From an uncultured Rhodospirillales bacterium (GTDB taxonomy: Bacteria; Pseudomonadota; Alphaproteobacteria; Reyranellales; Reyranellaceae), in assembly GCA_902825855.1 (NCBI GenBank), contig CADECW010000062.1:1-43512 (forward strand): a stretch of DNA of 43,512 nt, written 5' to 3'. How positions within the stretch are numbered: the first letter of the stretch is position 1; every line of letters begins with the position of its first letter. The notes below the pieces were generated by a model. That model made no database searches. It saw nothing but the letters and a program-made list of their open reading frames with translations, and was not told the DNA's origin. Shown here piece after piece: positions 8,832-17,754 of this stretch. Position numbers and translations under genes: made by a program.

Positions 8832-11800
8832 CTATTCAGCCATCACGTGCTTCACCCGCGCCTTCGCCAGCGCGACGTTGAGCTCGGCAATGTCGCCCGT
8901 CACAAGAGCCTCGAACTTTGCGACCTCGCTGTCGACCTTGGCCATGACCTCGCGCGAGACCTCGATCGTCTGGGTGGTCGGCGGCCGGTCGGCGGTGGTG
9001 GCCATGGCTACCATGTCGATCAGCGTGTCGTTGAGGCCTGCGGGGTTGCGCAGCACGTCGCGCACCGATTTGCGATGCGGATCGACCATCACGCTCTCGA
9101 TCACGGAGAGCTTGCGCACGATCGTCGCCGCTCGGTTCTTGAGCGCTCGCTCGCCCTTGCCGAGATGTCCGGCCGCTTCCTCGAGCTGCCGCTTCATCTT
9201 GCGCAGGCGATTGACGGCCTGCTTCAGCTTGGACACCGACGTGATCAGCTCCGTGTGCAAGGCGAACTGCGCGGCGTACTCCTCGGACGTCGTCGGCAGG
9301 CGTGGATCCTTGACGACCGTGAACTTCGCGGCGTGACGCTTGTCCCTGCCCTTCTCGCCGACTGTCAACTCCACGCCGTAGTCGCCAGGCACCACCGTCG
9401 GTCCAGGCGGATTCTCAGGATCCGGCGCCAAGGGCTTGGGCCGCGGCGGTGCCAGGCCGTAATCGAGCCGGGTCGGCCCGGGATACTTCATGTTCCAGAC
9501 GAACCGGTTCAGACCAGGCTTGGCATCCGGTCGCTGCGCCGGCGACAGCGACGTGTCGTTGCTCGCGCAGTCGACAATCTTGCGGCCCCTCGAGTCACGG
9601 AAGGTAAGCGTCACCGGTCCGGTGTCCTTCTCGGACAGCCAGTAGTAGACGATGGCGCCATTCGGCGGGTTCTCGCCGACATCCAGATGCTCGCGATAGC
9701 GCGTGCCGTCGGCCCGTTCGACCATCACCGTGCTGCCGTCGATGCCGAATGCCGGCCCATAGGCGATGCCCGTGCGGACGTTGGCACCGGCGCTCCAGTG
9801 CAGCTTGGTTCGGATTGCTGTCCGAGGTGCGAACAATCGCGTCGACCGGCGTCCATCTGCAAGGCCGCGCAGCGCGCTCACGTCGTCGAGAATCCAGAAC
9901 GACCGGCCGTGCGTGGCCGCCACGAGGTCACTGTCCTTCAGCTTCATGTCGTAGATCGGTACGTTGGGCAGGCCGCTCATGCGCGCCCACGTCGCCCCGT
10001 CGTCGAGGCTGAAATGAATGCCGGTCTCGGTGCCGACATAGAGCAGGCCCTTGGCGACGGCGTCGGCACGCACGACGCGGCTGATCTCGTCCTTCGGCAG
10101 GTTGCCGTTGATCGACTTCCAGCTTTGCCCACCGTCGATGCTCTTGAACAGGTGAGGCCGGTAGTCGGCGAGCTTGTAGCAGGTGGCAGCGACATAGATG
10201 GTGTCGCCGTCGTGAGCTGAAACCTCGACGCAGCCGACATAGGCCAGCTCCGGCATGCCCTTGGGCGTCACGTCCTTCCAGCTCTTGCCGCCGTCGCGCG
10301 TGACATGCACCAGGCCGTCGTCGGTCGAAGCCCAGATCTCGTCACGGCGATGCGGTGATTCGACGACGCAGGCGCAGGTAGCATGGACCTCTGCGCCGGC
10401 GCTCTCGCGGGTGATCGGGCCGCCCGACGCACCTTGGCGCTTGCGATCGTTCAGGCTGAGGTCGGGCGAGATGCGCTGCCAGTTCATGCCCTCGTCGCGG
10501 GTGCGGAACACGCAGTTGCCGCCCGCATAGAGCGTGCCGGGATCGTGCGGCGAGAACACGATCGGGAACGTCCAGGCGAAGCGGTACTTCAGGTCCCTGG
10601 GTGCGATGCCTGTCGACTCTTCCGGCCAGACATTGACGAGCTGGATCTGGCGGGTGCGATGATCGTAGCGCTGCAAGGCGCCGGCGCCGCCCGGGCTCGA
10701 GCCGATGGCACCGACATAGACGATGTTGTGGTCACGCGGGTCGACGGCGATGAAGCCCGATTCGCCAGTCCCAGGATAGGAGCAGTCGGCAAGAGTGATG
10801 ACACCCCACTCCGAGGCGCTCGGCACCGAGATCGAGGTGTTGTCCTGCTGCGTGCCATAGACGCGGTAGGGATACTGGTCGTCGACGTCGATGCGATAGA
10901 ACTGAGCGGTCTTCTGGTTGTAGATCGTCGACCACGAGTCACCGCCGTTGAACGAGACATGGGCGCCGCCGTCGTTGCCCTCGATCATGCGCGACGGATC
11001 CTTGGGATCGATCCAGAGGTCGTGATTGTCGCCATGGCGGGTCGTGACCTCGCTGAAGGTCGCGCCGCCGTCGGTCGACTTCCACATCTGCAGGTTCGTG
11101 ACGTAGACCGTGTCGCCGTGGCCCGGGTCGGCGAACACGTGCGTGTAATACCAAGGCCGATGCATCAGGTCGCGGTTGGGCGACACCATTGTCCAGCGCA
11201 TGCCGAAGTCGTCGGAGCGGTAGAGTCCGGTCTTGTCACCCTCGGCCTCGATCAGCGCCCAGACGCGGCCCGACCGTGCCGGCGAGATCGATACCCCGAT
11301 CTTGCCCAGGAGGCCATCGGGCAGTCCGGGCCGCTTGGAGATTTCCTCCCACGTATCGCCGCCGTCGGTGCTGCGGAAAAAGCCGCTACCCGGACCGCCG
11401 CTGGAAATGTTCCAGAAGTTGCGCCGCGCTTCCCAGATCGAGGCGAACAACAGACGCGGGTTGTTGGGATCCATGGTGAGGTCGATCGCGCCGGCGACGT
11501 CGCTGCGATAGAGGATCTTCTCCCAGGTACCGCCGCCGTCCTTGGAGCGATAGACGCCGCGCTCGGCGTTGGGGCCGAAGATGTCGCCCAGCACAGCGGC
11601 ATAAACGAGGTCAGGGTTCTGCGGATGGATGCACAGGCGACCGACGAACTTGCTGTTCTTCAGGCCGACATGCTTCCAGCTGCGCCCGGCATCGGTCGAC
11701 TTGTAGATGCCGTCTCCATAGGACACGTCGAGGCGGATCGCGGTCTCGCCGGTGCCGGCATAGATGACGTTGGGATCCGACGGCGCCACGGCAATCGAGC

Positions 11801-12023
11801 CGACGGCCGAGCTGCCCATGAAGCCGTCGGAGACGCAGCGCCAGAACACGCCGCCATCCTCGGTTTTCCAGATGCCGCCGGCACAGGCGCCAAAATAGAA
11901 GGTCATCCTGTTGACCGGATCGCCCGAGACGGCGACGACACGACCGCCACGCGAGGGGCCAATGCAGCGCCACTTGAGCGCGTCGAAACCCGGCGACGCG
12001 GGCAAGCTCTTTTTCAATGCCAT
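8832..12023 (-). CDS. Large BNR/sortilin-like beta-propeller protein (WD40/YVTN/BNR repeat glycosidase-like)
   Basis: A 1063-residue protein dominated by Asp-box (S-x-D-x-G-x-x-W) repeats. At least ten are visible: STDAGRSW, SKDGGGTW, STDGGDTW, SDDFGMRW, STDGGATF, NGGDSW, TRDEGMNW, TRDGGKSW, SIDGGQSW and SLDDGATW, spread over about residues 50-680. This predicts one or two beta-propellers as in sortilin/Vps10 and sialidase-like proteins. The last 350 residues carry a beta-rich domain and then a charged helical region. Relatives are usually called glycosyl hydrolases, but Asp boxes are structural and I see no catalytic set. Unusually there is no signal peptide at the ATG (MALKKSLPAS) and no usable upstream start, so the protein appears cytoplasmic or non-classically exported. 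The ribosome site is weak. Confidence 0.88.
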   Translation of the reverse strand: MALKKSLPASPGFDALKWRCIGPSRGGRVVAVSGDPVNRMTFYFGACAGGIWKTEDGGVFWRCVSDGFMGSSAVGSIAVAPSDPNVIYAGTGETAIRLDVSYGDGIYKSTDAGRSWKHVGLKNSKFVGRLCIHPQNPDLVYAAVLGDIFGPNAERGVYRSKDGGGTWEKILYRSDVAGAIDLTMDPNNPRLLFASIWEARRNFWNISSGGPGSGFFRSTDGGDTWEEISKRPGLPDGLLGKIGVSISPARSGRVWALIEAEGDKTGLYRSDDFGMRWTMVSPNRDLMHRPWYYTHVFADPGHGDTVYVTNLQMWKSTDGGATFSEVTTRHGDNHDLWIDPKDPSRMIEGNDGGAHVSFNGGDSWSTIYNQKTAQFYRIDVDDQYPYRVYGTQQDNTSISVPSASEWGVITLADCSYPGTGESGFIAVDPRDHNIVYVGAIGSSPGGAGALQRYDHRTRQIQLVNVWPEESTGIAPRDLKYRFAWTFPIVFSPHDPGTLYAGGNCVFRTRDEGMNWQRISPDLSLNDRKRQGASGGPITRESAGAEVHATCACVVESPHRRDEIWASTDDGLVHVTRDGGKSWKDVTPKGMPELAYVGCVEVSAHDGDTIYVAATCYKLADYRPHLFKSIDGGQSWKSINGNLPKDEISRVVRADAVAKGLLYVGTETGIHFSLDDGATWARMSGLPNVPIYDMKLKDSDLVAATHGRSFWILDDVSALRGLADGRRSTRLFAPRTAIRTKLHWSAGANVRTGIAYGPAFGIDGSTVMVERADGTRYREHLDVGENPPNGAIVYYWLSEKDTGPVTLTFRDSRGRKIVDCASNDTSLSPAQRPDAKPGLNRFVWNMKYPGPTRLDYGLAPPRPKPLAPDPENPPGPTVVPGDYGVELTVGEKGRDKRHAAKFTVVKDPRLPTTSEEYAAQFALHTELITSVSKLKQAVNRLRKMKRQLEEAAGHLGKGERALKNRAATIVRKLSVIESVMVDPHRKSVRDVLRNPAGLNDTLIDMVAMATTADRPPTTQTIEVSREVMAKVDSEVAKFEALVTGDIAELNVALAKARVKHVMAE

Positions 12024-12180
12024 GTGTGGAAGTGCCGATCTCTTTGGGTTTGCTCAACGCGACCGTAGGGCAGGTTTGCAGCGCGACGCAATCGGCTTTG
12101 ACAGGTCGATTCGGACCAACCTCAATTGACAGTTGCCGCAATGCGCGGCTAGGGCGTCCCTAAGTGGGAGCCAACGGTCG

Positions 12181-12738
12181 ATGGACATCAGCCAACAGAT
12201 CGCTTCGGCGCTAGGCTTTCCAAAGCCCGCCTTTACTTCGGTTGAACATGAGCGTCGCTGGCTGTGCCGCGAGATGCCACGCGAACGGATCGTGCACAGC
12301 GAAGCGATTACCGATCTGTACGTCGCAGGCACGAGACTGCGGCTGAGGGAAGCTCGCCCGATCGGCGGTGGCACGCCAAAGCTGCGCTTCAGCCGCAAGG
12401 CCGACGTCGACGCGCGAACGCGCCTGATCACCTCGATCTATCTGCCCGAAGAGGAATTCGTCGTCCTGGCGGCCTCGCTGCCCGGTGTTCGTATCAGGAA
12501 GCTCCGGCACAGATTGCAATCGCCTCCGGATGTCGCAATGCATGTCGACGAGTTTCAGGATGCGCTCGTCGGACTGATCATGGTTGAAGTCGAGTGCAAT
12601 ACGGCGCATCGACTGGCTGACCTTCCGATGCCGGACTTCGCTGTCCGCGAGGTCACCGACGATCCGCGCTTCACCGGCGGCCTCCTCGTAAAACACGGCC
12701 TTCCGGCGAACCTTCAGGACGGAGATCCCAGGAAATGA
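12181..12738 (+). CDS. CYTH-domain protein (triphosphate tunnel metalloenzyme superfamily)
   Basis: A 185-residue soluble protein with features of the CYTH/triphosphate tunnel fold. Near residue 20 is VEHERRWLC, the N-terminal acidic E-x-E strand (the usual ExExK lysine is Arg here). LRLREA is near 60 and PKLRFSRKAD near 70 (basic tunnel strands), then VEVEC around residue 140 and a final FAVREVTDDPRFTGG, close to the E-V-T-x-D-x-x-x-x-x-x end of the family. CYTH proteins hydrolyse inorganic triphosphate or thiamine triphosphate, or act as class IV cyclases. ATG at 12181 is chosen for the domain boundary; a GGGAG lies about 11 bases upstream. It overlaps the following lyase gene by ATGA, so the two are translationally coupled. 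Confidence 0.72.
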   Translation: MDISQQIASALGFPKPAFTSVEHERRWLCREMPRERIVHSEAITDLYVAGTRLRLREARPIGGGTPKLRFSRKADVDARTRLITSIYLPEEEFVVLAASLPGVRIRKLRHRLQSPPDVAMHVDEFQDALVGLIMVEVECNTAHRLADLPMPDFAVREVTDDPRFTGGLLVKHGLPANLQDGDPRK

Positions 12739-14111
12739 CAGCTAGCAGCAGCGACACGCTTCCGACAGCCACGCGGGTTTCCGACCCGGGCATACGCGCG
12801 CTCTACCGGCTGGAGAATCGATGGCAGGCCTGGCTCGATGTCGAGGCCGCCCTTGCCTATGCCCAGGCAGAGCTTGGCATCATTCCTGCGGCAGCGGCGG
12901 AGGCGATCGCCGTCAAGGCGAAGCTTGACCTGATGGATCGCAAACGCATCGACGAAGGCTTTGCGCGCACCGGCCACACGCTGGTGCCGCTGGTCTGGGA
13001 ACTCGGCCGCGTCGTCGGCGAGCCGCATGGCGGCTGGGTGCATTGGGGCGCGACGACTCAGAACATCACGCAGACAGGGGACCTTCTGGTGCTGCGCCAG
13101 GCGCACGCGATCATCCTGCGGCAGATCGGCGACATCCTGGCCGCGATGGCCGATCTCGCCGCGCGCACTGCCGACATGCCAATGGCGGGCCGCACGCACG
13201 GCCAGCACGCCGTGCCCGCGACCTTCGGCTACAAGGTCGCCGTCTGGATCGATGAACTGCTGCGGCATGTCGAGCGCCTGCAGCAGGCCGCTCCTCGCCT
13301 GTTCGTCGCCATGCTGGGCGGTGGCGCCGGCACCTTCGCCTCGCTCGGCAAACAAGGGCCGCCAGTACAGGCCGGCATCGGCCGCCAACTCGGCTTCGGC
13401 ACGATGACCGTACCGTCACGCGCGCTGGGCGATCACCTGGCGGAGAACATCTGCATCCTCGGCCTGCTCGCGGCGACCTGCGGCAAGATCGGCCGCGAGG
13501 TCTACACCCTGATGAAGACCGAGTTCGGCGAGGTCGAGGAACCGGTGCCGCCGGGCACCGTCGGCAGCTCGACCATGCCGCAGAAGCGCAATCCCAAGCT
13601 CTGCCAGGACGTCATTGCAGCGGCGGCCGAGGTGCGCAGCCTGGTGCCGCTGGCGCTCGAAGCAATGACGACCGAGCACGAGGCCGACCGGACGACGAGC
13701 CTGATGATGGACAGCGCCGAGGCGCGCGCCTGCGTCGCCACCGGCGACATGCTGGCCCGCCTGTGCGAGATCATGCGCGGCCTCAGCGTCGATCCCAAGC
13801 GCATGCGTGAGAACCTCGACCTCGGCGGCGGCTTGATCATGGCGGAAGCCGTGATGCTCGATCTAGGCGCCACGATCGGCCGGCAGCATGCGCATGACGT
13901 CGTCTATGACGCCGCTCAGGCCGCGTTCGTCGAGGGCAGGTCCTTCTCCGACCTTCTGGCGGCCGACGCGCGCCTGACCGCACACATGGACAAGAAGGCG
14001 ATCACCAAGCTGCTCGATCCGACCGCATATACCGGCCTTTGCGCCGACATGGCGCGCGAAGCCGGCGAGCGCGCAAAAGCAGCCGCGGCGAAGTTGGCGG
14101 GAGGCGCCTGA
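12735..14111 (+). CDS. Fumarase/aspartase-superfamily lyase (adenylosuccinate lyase / carboxymuconate cycloisomerase-like)
   Basis: A 458-residue member of the fumarase/aspartase superfamily. The conserved blocks are TTQN at 107-110, the GRTHGQHAVP block at 152-161 with the acid/base histidine region, and the mobile-loop signature GSSTMPQKRNP near 277 with the catalytic serine. The family catalyses beta-elimination giving fumarate, or in carboxymuconate cycloisomerase a ring closure. The sequence resembles the pcaB/adenylosuccinate-lyase-like group, but neither purine nor protocatechuate genes surround it, so the substrate is open. It starts within the stop codon of the CYTH gene with GGAGATCCCAGGAA upstream. 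Confidence 0.9.
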   Translation: MTASSSDTLPTATRVSDPGIRALYRLENRWQAWLDVEAALAYAQAELGIIPAAAAEAIAVKAKLDLMDRKRIDEGFARTGHTLVPLVWELGRVVGEPHGGWVHWGATTQNITQTGDLLVLRQAHAIILRQIGDILAAMADLAARTADMPMAGRTHGQHAVPATFGYKVAVWIDELLRHVERLQQAAPRLFVAMLGGGAGTFASLGKQGPPVQAGIGRQLGFGTMTVPSRALGDHLAENICILGLLAATCGKIGREVYTLMKTEFGEVEEPVPPGTVGSSTMPQKRNPKLCQDVIAAAAEVRSLVPLALEAMTTEHEADRTTSLMMDSAEARACVATGDMLARLCEIMRGLSVDPKRMRENLDLGGGLIMAEAVMLDLGATIGRQHAHDVVYDAAQAAFVEGRSFSDLLAADARLTAHMDKKAITKLLDPTAYTGLCADMAREAGERAKAAAAKLAGGA

Positions 14112-14208
14112 GCACTCCTGCTGTCGCTCGTCCGATCAGCCAATATTTGCAACGTCCAGGCCGTTTTGCGCACAATGGCTGCGTGGGATTTCCGCCGAGG
14201 AGCTTTCG

Positions 14209-15063
14209 ATGTTGCTGAGCGCCTTCTTCCCGACACGTGACATAGGCCGTGATCCCGCCAAGATCCGGGACTGGGCGCAGGCCGCCGAGGATCTCGGCTA
14301 CGACTGCATAGAGGTGGCGGATCATGTGTTCGGCGCCGCACCGCGCGGCGACTGGAAGCCCAACTACAGCGAGCACGATCCCTTCCACGAGACTTTCACG
14401 ACGATGGCCTTCATCGCCGCCGTCACCAAGAACATCAAGCTGTGCAGCGGTGTGCTCATCCTGCCGCAGCGCCAGACCGGCGTGGTCGCCAAGCAGGCCG
14501 CAGAAGTCGACATCCTGAGCGGTGGGCGGCTGCGCCTGGGCGTCGGTGTCGGCTGGAACCATGTCGAGTACGAGGCGCTCGGCATTGACTGGAAGACGCG
14601 TGGCGCGCGGCAAGCCGAGCAGATCGAGGTGATGCGCCGCCTGTGGACCGAGGACCTGGTCACCTTCGAGGGCAAGTTCCACACCCTGATCGACGTCACC
14701 CTGCTGCCAGTTCCTGTCCAGCGACCGATCCCGATCTGGTTCGGCGGCTCGTCAGATGCCGTCGTCAGGCGCGCCGCCCGCATCGGCGACGGTTGGATGC
14801 CGATTCTTTCGCCCGAGGCTGCCGAGCCCAAGCTCGCCGCGCTGCGTCAGCATCTCGAGGCATTCGGTCGAGATCCTGCCAAGTTCGGCCTGGAAGGCTG
14901 GCTGCGCGTGGATGAAGCGGACCCGCAGCTCTGGGCGGCGGCGGCGCATGGTTGGCAGCGTCTCGGAGCCACGATGGTGATGCTCTTTCCCAGGTATCGC
15001 GAGCCCGAATTCGATCGCCAGATCGAGACCTTGCGCCGCTTCAAAGAAGTCGCGCCGAGGTAG
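14209..15063 (+). CDS. Luciferase-like (LLM class) F420- or FMN-dependent oxidoreductase
   Basis: A 284-residue TIM-barrel oxidoreductase of the bacterial luciferase superfamily. Visible family blocks are the N-terminal PTRDIGRDPAKIRDWAQAAE, then DCIEVADHVFG near 40, the KQAAEVDILSGGRLRLGVGVGW block near 95-115 (the most conserved segment of LLM enzymes), and RPIPIWFGGSSDAVVRRAARIGDGW near 170. It matches the subfamily usually called F420-dependent LLM oxidoreductase, though whether this organism makes F420 cannot be told here. An AGGAG lies 8 bases before the ATG. The gene is followed after 29 bases by a Gfo/Idh/MocA dehydrogenase on the same strand and probably shares its transcript. Confidence 0.92.
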   Translation: MLLSAFFPTRDIGRDPAKIRDWAQAAEDLGYDCIEVADHVFGAAPRGDWKPNYSEHDPFHETFTTMAFIAAVTKNIKLCSGVLILPQRQTGVVAKQAAEVDILSGGRLRLGVGVGWNHVEYEALGIDWKTRGARQAEQIEVMRRLWTEDLVTFEGKFHTLIDVTLLPVPVQRPIPIWFGGSSDAVVRRAARIGDGWMPILSPEAAEPKLAALRQHLEAFGRDPAKFGLEGWLRVDEADPQLWAAAAHGWQRLGATMVMLFPRYREPEFDRQIETLRRFKEVAPR

Positions 15064-15092
15064 TTCAACGAAGCATCTTGGAGCCAAAGGAC

Positions 15093-16238
15093 ATGGGCGA
15101 TCGTCGCATCGGCGTCATCATCAACGGCGCCACGGGTCGCATGGGCACGACCCAGCACGTGGCCAATCTCCTGGCCATCGCCGCGGAGGGCGGCCTTCCG
15201 CTTGCCAACGGCGATCGCCTGATACCTGAGCTGATGCTGGTCGGCCGCGATGCCAGGCGTATCGAGAAGCTCGCAGCCGATAACGGTGGTCTGCGCTGGA
15301 CGACCAAGCTCGAAGACGCCTTTGCCGGACCGGACGACATCTTCATGGATTGCGCCGCGACCGGCGATCGCCCCAATCGCGTGCGGCGGGCGATCGCGGC
15401 GGGGAAGCACATCTTCATCGAGAAACCCACGGCGCCGACGGTCGACCAGGCGATGGAACTGGCGCGGCTGGCCGACCGCGCCGGCCGCAAGCACGGCGTC
15501 ATCCAGGACAAGCTTTTCCTTCCCGGCTTCGCCAAGCTCCTGGCCGTCAGCAAAGCCGGTTTCTTCGGCCGCATCCTTTCGGTGAAGGTCGATGCCGGCT
15601 CCTGGATCTTCGACGGCAGCGAGCGGGAGTGCCAGCGGCCGAGCTGGAACTACAGGAAGGCAGAAGGCGGCGGGCTGGCGCTCGATATGATGGCGCACTG
15701 GCGCTACATGATCGATCGCCTAGCATCGCCGATCACCGATGTCTGCGCCGTCATGACGACGGCCATCCCCGAGCGAGTCGACGAAGCCGGGCAACGCTAC
15801 AAGGTGGATGCCGAGGACACCAACTACGCCCTGCTGAAGCTGCAAGGCGGCGCGATCGGCATGATCACCAACAGCTGGGCGACGCGGCCGCGGCGCGACG
15901 ACACCATGGTGGTGCAGATCGACGGCACCAATGGCTCGGCAGTCGCCGGGCGCTTCCGCTGCTTCACGCAGGCGGCCGCCGACACACCGGAAGCCTTCAT
16001 CAAGGCCGCCCGGCCCGGCGGCGTCGACCTGATGGCGGACTGGAAAGAAATGCCGGATGCGGGCGGCGACAAGAATCCCTTCCGCCAATGCTGGGAAGCA
16101 TTCCTGCGGCATGTCGGCGAGGATGCTTCCTATCTGCCGACGCTGGTCGAGGGCGCGAAGGCAGTGCAGCTTGCCGATCTTGCCTATCGCAGCGTCGCCG
16201 AGCAGCGCTGGATGAAAGTCCCGGAATTGAGGCTCTGA
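15093..16238 (+). CDS. Gfo/Idh/MocA family oxidoreductase
   Basis: A 381-residue NAD(P)-dependent dehydrogenase of the Gfo/Idh/MocA family. It starts MGDRRIGVIINGATGRMG, a variant of the Rossmann glycine motif, then has MDCAATGDRPNRVRRAI and the diagnostic HIFIEKPTAPT near residue 108 with the conserved E-K-P. The C-terminal alpha/beta domain includes GGGLALDMMAHW near 195, whose His may act in catalysis. Members oxidise sugars, inositols or related polyols. The ATG at 15093 is chosen since the Rossmann strand begins at once and GGAGCCAAAGG lies upstream. It is probably co-transcribed with the LLM oxidoreductase; the pair could act on one substrate, which is inference only. Confidence 0.92.
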   Translation: MGDRRIGVIINGATGRMGTTQHVANLLAIAAEGGLPLANGDRLIPELMLVGRDARRIEKLAADNGGLRWTTKLEDAFAGPDDIFMDCAATGDRPNRVRRAIAAGKHIFIEKPTAPTVDQAMELARLADRAGRKHGVIQDKLFLPGFAKLLAVSKAGFFGRILSVKVDAGSWIFDGSERECQRPSWNYRKAEGGGLALDMMAHWRYMIDRLASPITDVCAVMTTAIPERVDEAGQRYKVDAEDTNYALLKLQGGAIGMITNSWATRPRRDDTMVVQIDGTNGSAVAGRFRCFTQAAADTPEAFIKAARPGGVDLMADWKEMPDAGGDKNPFRQCWEAFLRHVGEDASYLPTLVEGAKAVQLADLAYRSVAEQRWMKVPELRL

Positions 16239-16306
16239 CCATCGCGAAGACTTGATTGGTTCCATCCGGAACTGCGGTCAAAGTAGGCTGCCGCCGGAGG
16301 TTACAT

Positions 16307-16870
16307 ATGCGCCCTGCCCGTTTCACCGCCATCCTGTTCGCGTCGCTCACCGCGCCGCTGGCCGCTCTAGCGGCCGTCATCGGCGGCGCCTACTACGCCC
16401 CTCAGTACGATTACCGTGACTTCTTCGCGGCGACCGACGGCAGGCCCTTCCAGGTCGTACTGGCCGGCAATCCATTCCCCGGCATCGATCCGGCGGTCGT
16501 CGCGCGCGACCTGCTGCCGGCCATGCAGCGCGCCAAGCCGCGGCCGGCCCTGACCTTCGTCTACGACACCCCTTCGCCGCGGCCCAGCCCCAACTACCGA
16601 CTGGTGCTGGTGTTCGATCCGGCGCTCAACCTCAACAGCGATCCGGTGTGCGCCGGCGAGCCACCGCGCTTCCGCCCCGGCACACCCGGCCTCTTCTACG
16701 TCTACGCGATCTACTGCCGGAACGACCGCGCGATGTCGCAGACCACGGCATGGACCAACGCCACCGGCCCCACCGACCCGCGCATCGAGCGGCTGTTCCG
16801 CGAGCTCTTCCCGGTGATCTTCAGCGAACAGCAGAACCGCTGGGCCTTGAACGACCCGGCGTTCCGGTGA
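16307..16870 (+). CDS. Exported protein of unknown function
   Basis: A 187-residue protein with an N-terminal signal peptide: MRPARF, a hydrophobic run to about residue 27, then GGAYYAPQYDYRDFFAATDG. The rest is a compact domain of alternating strands with RLVLVFDPALNLN near 100, two cysteines that could form a disulphide (CAGEPP near 115 and IYCRND near 137), and a final helix LFRELFPVIF. I do not recognise a named family. The two cysteines and the signal fit a periplasmic location. The ATG at 16307 has GGAGG six bases upstream. The gene is convergent with the downstream SDR gene, with 28 bases between stops. Confidence 0.72.
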   Translation: MRPARFTAILFASLTAPLAALAAVIGGAYYAPQYDYRDFFAATDGRPFQVVLAGNPFPGIDPAVVARDLLPAMQRAKPRPALTFVYDTPSPRPSPNYRLVLVFDPALNLNSDPVCAGEPPRFRPGTPGLFYVYAIYCRNDRAMSQTTAWTNATGPTDPRIERLFRELFPVIFSEQQNRWALNDPAFR

Positions 16871-16898
16871 GCGAGTACCGTCCTCGGTCCGCGCTCCT

Positions 16899-17648
16899 TT
16901 AGTGAAACGTTCGGCCGGAATCGATCACGAGGGTCTGGCCCGTCATCGTGTTCGTCCGGCACATCGTGACGACCTGATCGGCGCAGTCGTCCTTGTCGGC
17001 TGCCTTGCCTAACAGCGCGCCCTTACGGCCGGCCTCCACCTGCTCGGGCCTGAGGTTCGCCGTCGCCCGTGTGCCTTCGAGCAGGCCGGGCGCCACGCAA
17101 TTCACCAGCACCTCGGGCGCCAGCGCCACGGCCATGCACTTTGTGAGATGGATCAGTCCCGCCTTGGAGACGGCGTAGGCGATCGACGAGCCGGTCGGGC
17201 CTAGCCCCGCCACCGAGGAAATGTTGACGATACGCCCGCTGCCCTGCCGCTTCATCACCGGTGCGACGGCCTTGGTGACCAGCATCGGCCCCGTCAGGTT
17301 GATGTCGATGATCTTGGTCCACTCCTCATAGGTGAGATTGTCGAGATCCTTGAACGGGATCGATTTGTTGTAGGCGGCATCGTTGATCAGGATGTCGAGG
17401 CGGCCGAAGCGCTTCACCACGTCATCGACCATCTTCTGCACCTGGTCGCGCTTGGTGACGTCGCAGGCGAACGCGGCCGCGCCGACCTGGTGCTTCTCCA
17501 GGTCATGCGACACGGCTTCCGCCTGGCCCTTGCTCTGGGCGTAGACGACGGCGATGTGACAGCCCTGTGCAGCCAGTGCATGGCAGATGCGCTGCCCAAG
17601 CCCGCCATTCCCGCCAGTGACGACGGCAACTGTCCCTTTCAGGTCCAT
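16899..17648 (-). CDS. SDR family oxidoreductase (FabG-like)
   Basis: A 249-residue classical short-chain dehydrogenase. It shows TGGNGGLG at residues 11-18, NDAA at 89-92 (the usual NNAG is changed, with Asp replacing the second Asn), Ser144/145 in NISS, and Tyr158-x3-Lys162 in YAVSK. Overall order and length match beta-ketoacyl reductase-like SDRs, but context does not point to fatty acid synthesis. GGGAGA lies six bases upstream of the ATG at 17648. It is divergent from the amidohydrolase gene at 17755, with a 106-base shared upstream region. Confidence 0.92.
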   Translation of the reverse strand: MDLKGTVAVVTGGNGGLGQRICHALAAQGCHIAVVYAQSKGQAEAVSHDLEKHQVGAAAFACDVTKRDQVQKMVDDVVKRFGRLDILINDAAYNKSIPFKDLDNLTYEEWTKIIDINLTGPMLVTKAVAPVMKRQGSGRIVNISSVAGLGPTGSSIAYAVSKAGLIHLTKCMAVALAPEVLVNCVAPGLLEGTRATANLRPEQVEAGRKGALLGKAADKDDCADQVVTMCRTNTMTGQTLVIDSGRTFH

Positions 17649-17754
17649 GCGTTTCTCCCTCGATGTTCGGGCCGGCAGCCTAGAGCCTGTTCCGACACGA
17701 GGGAATCACTATGATCTTCGCACCAAACCGGCGCGCAAGGCGGATGGAGGAAAC

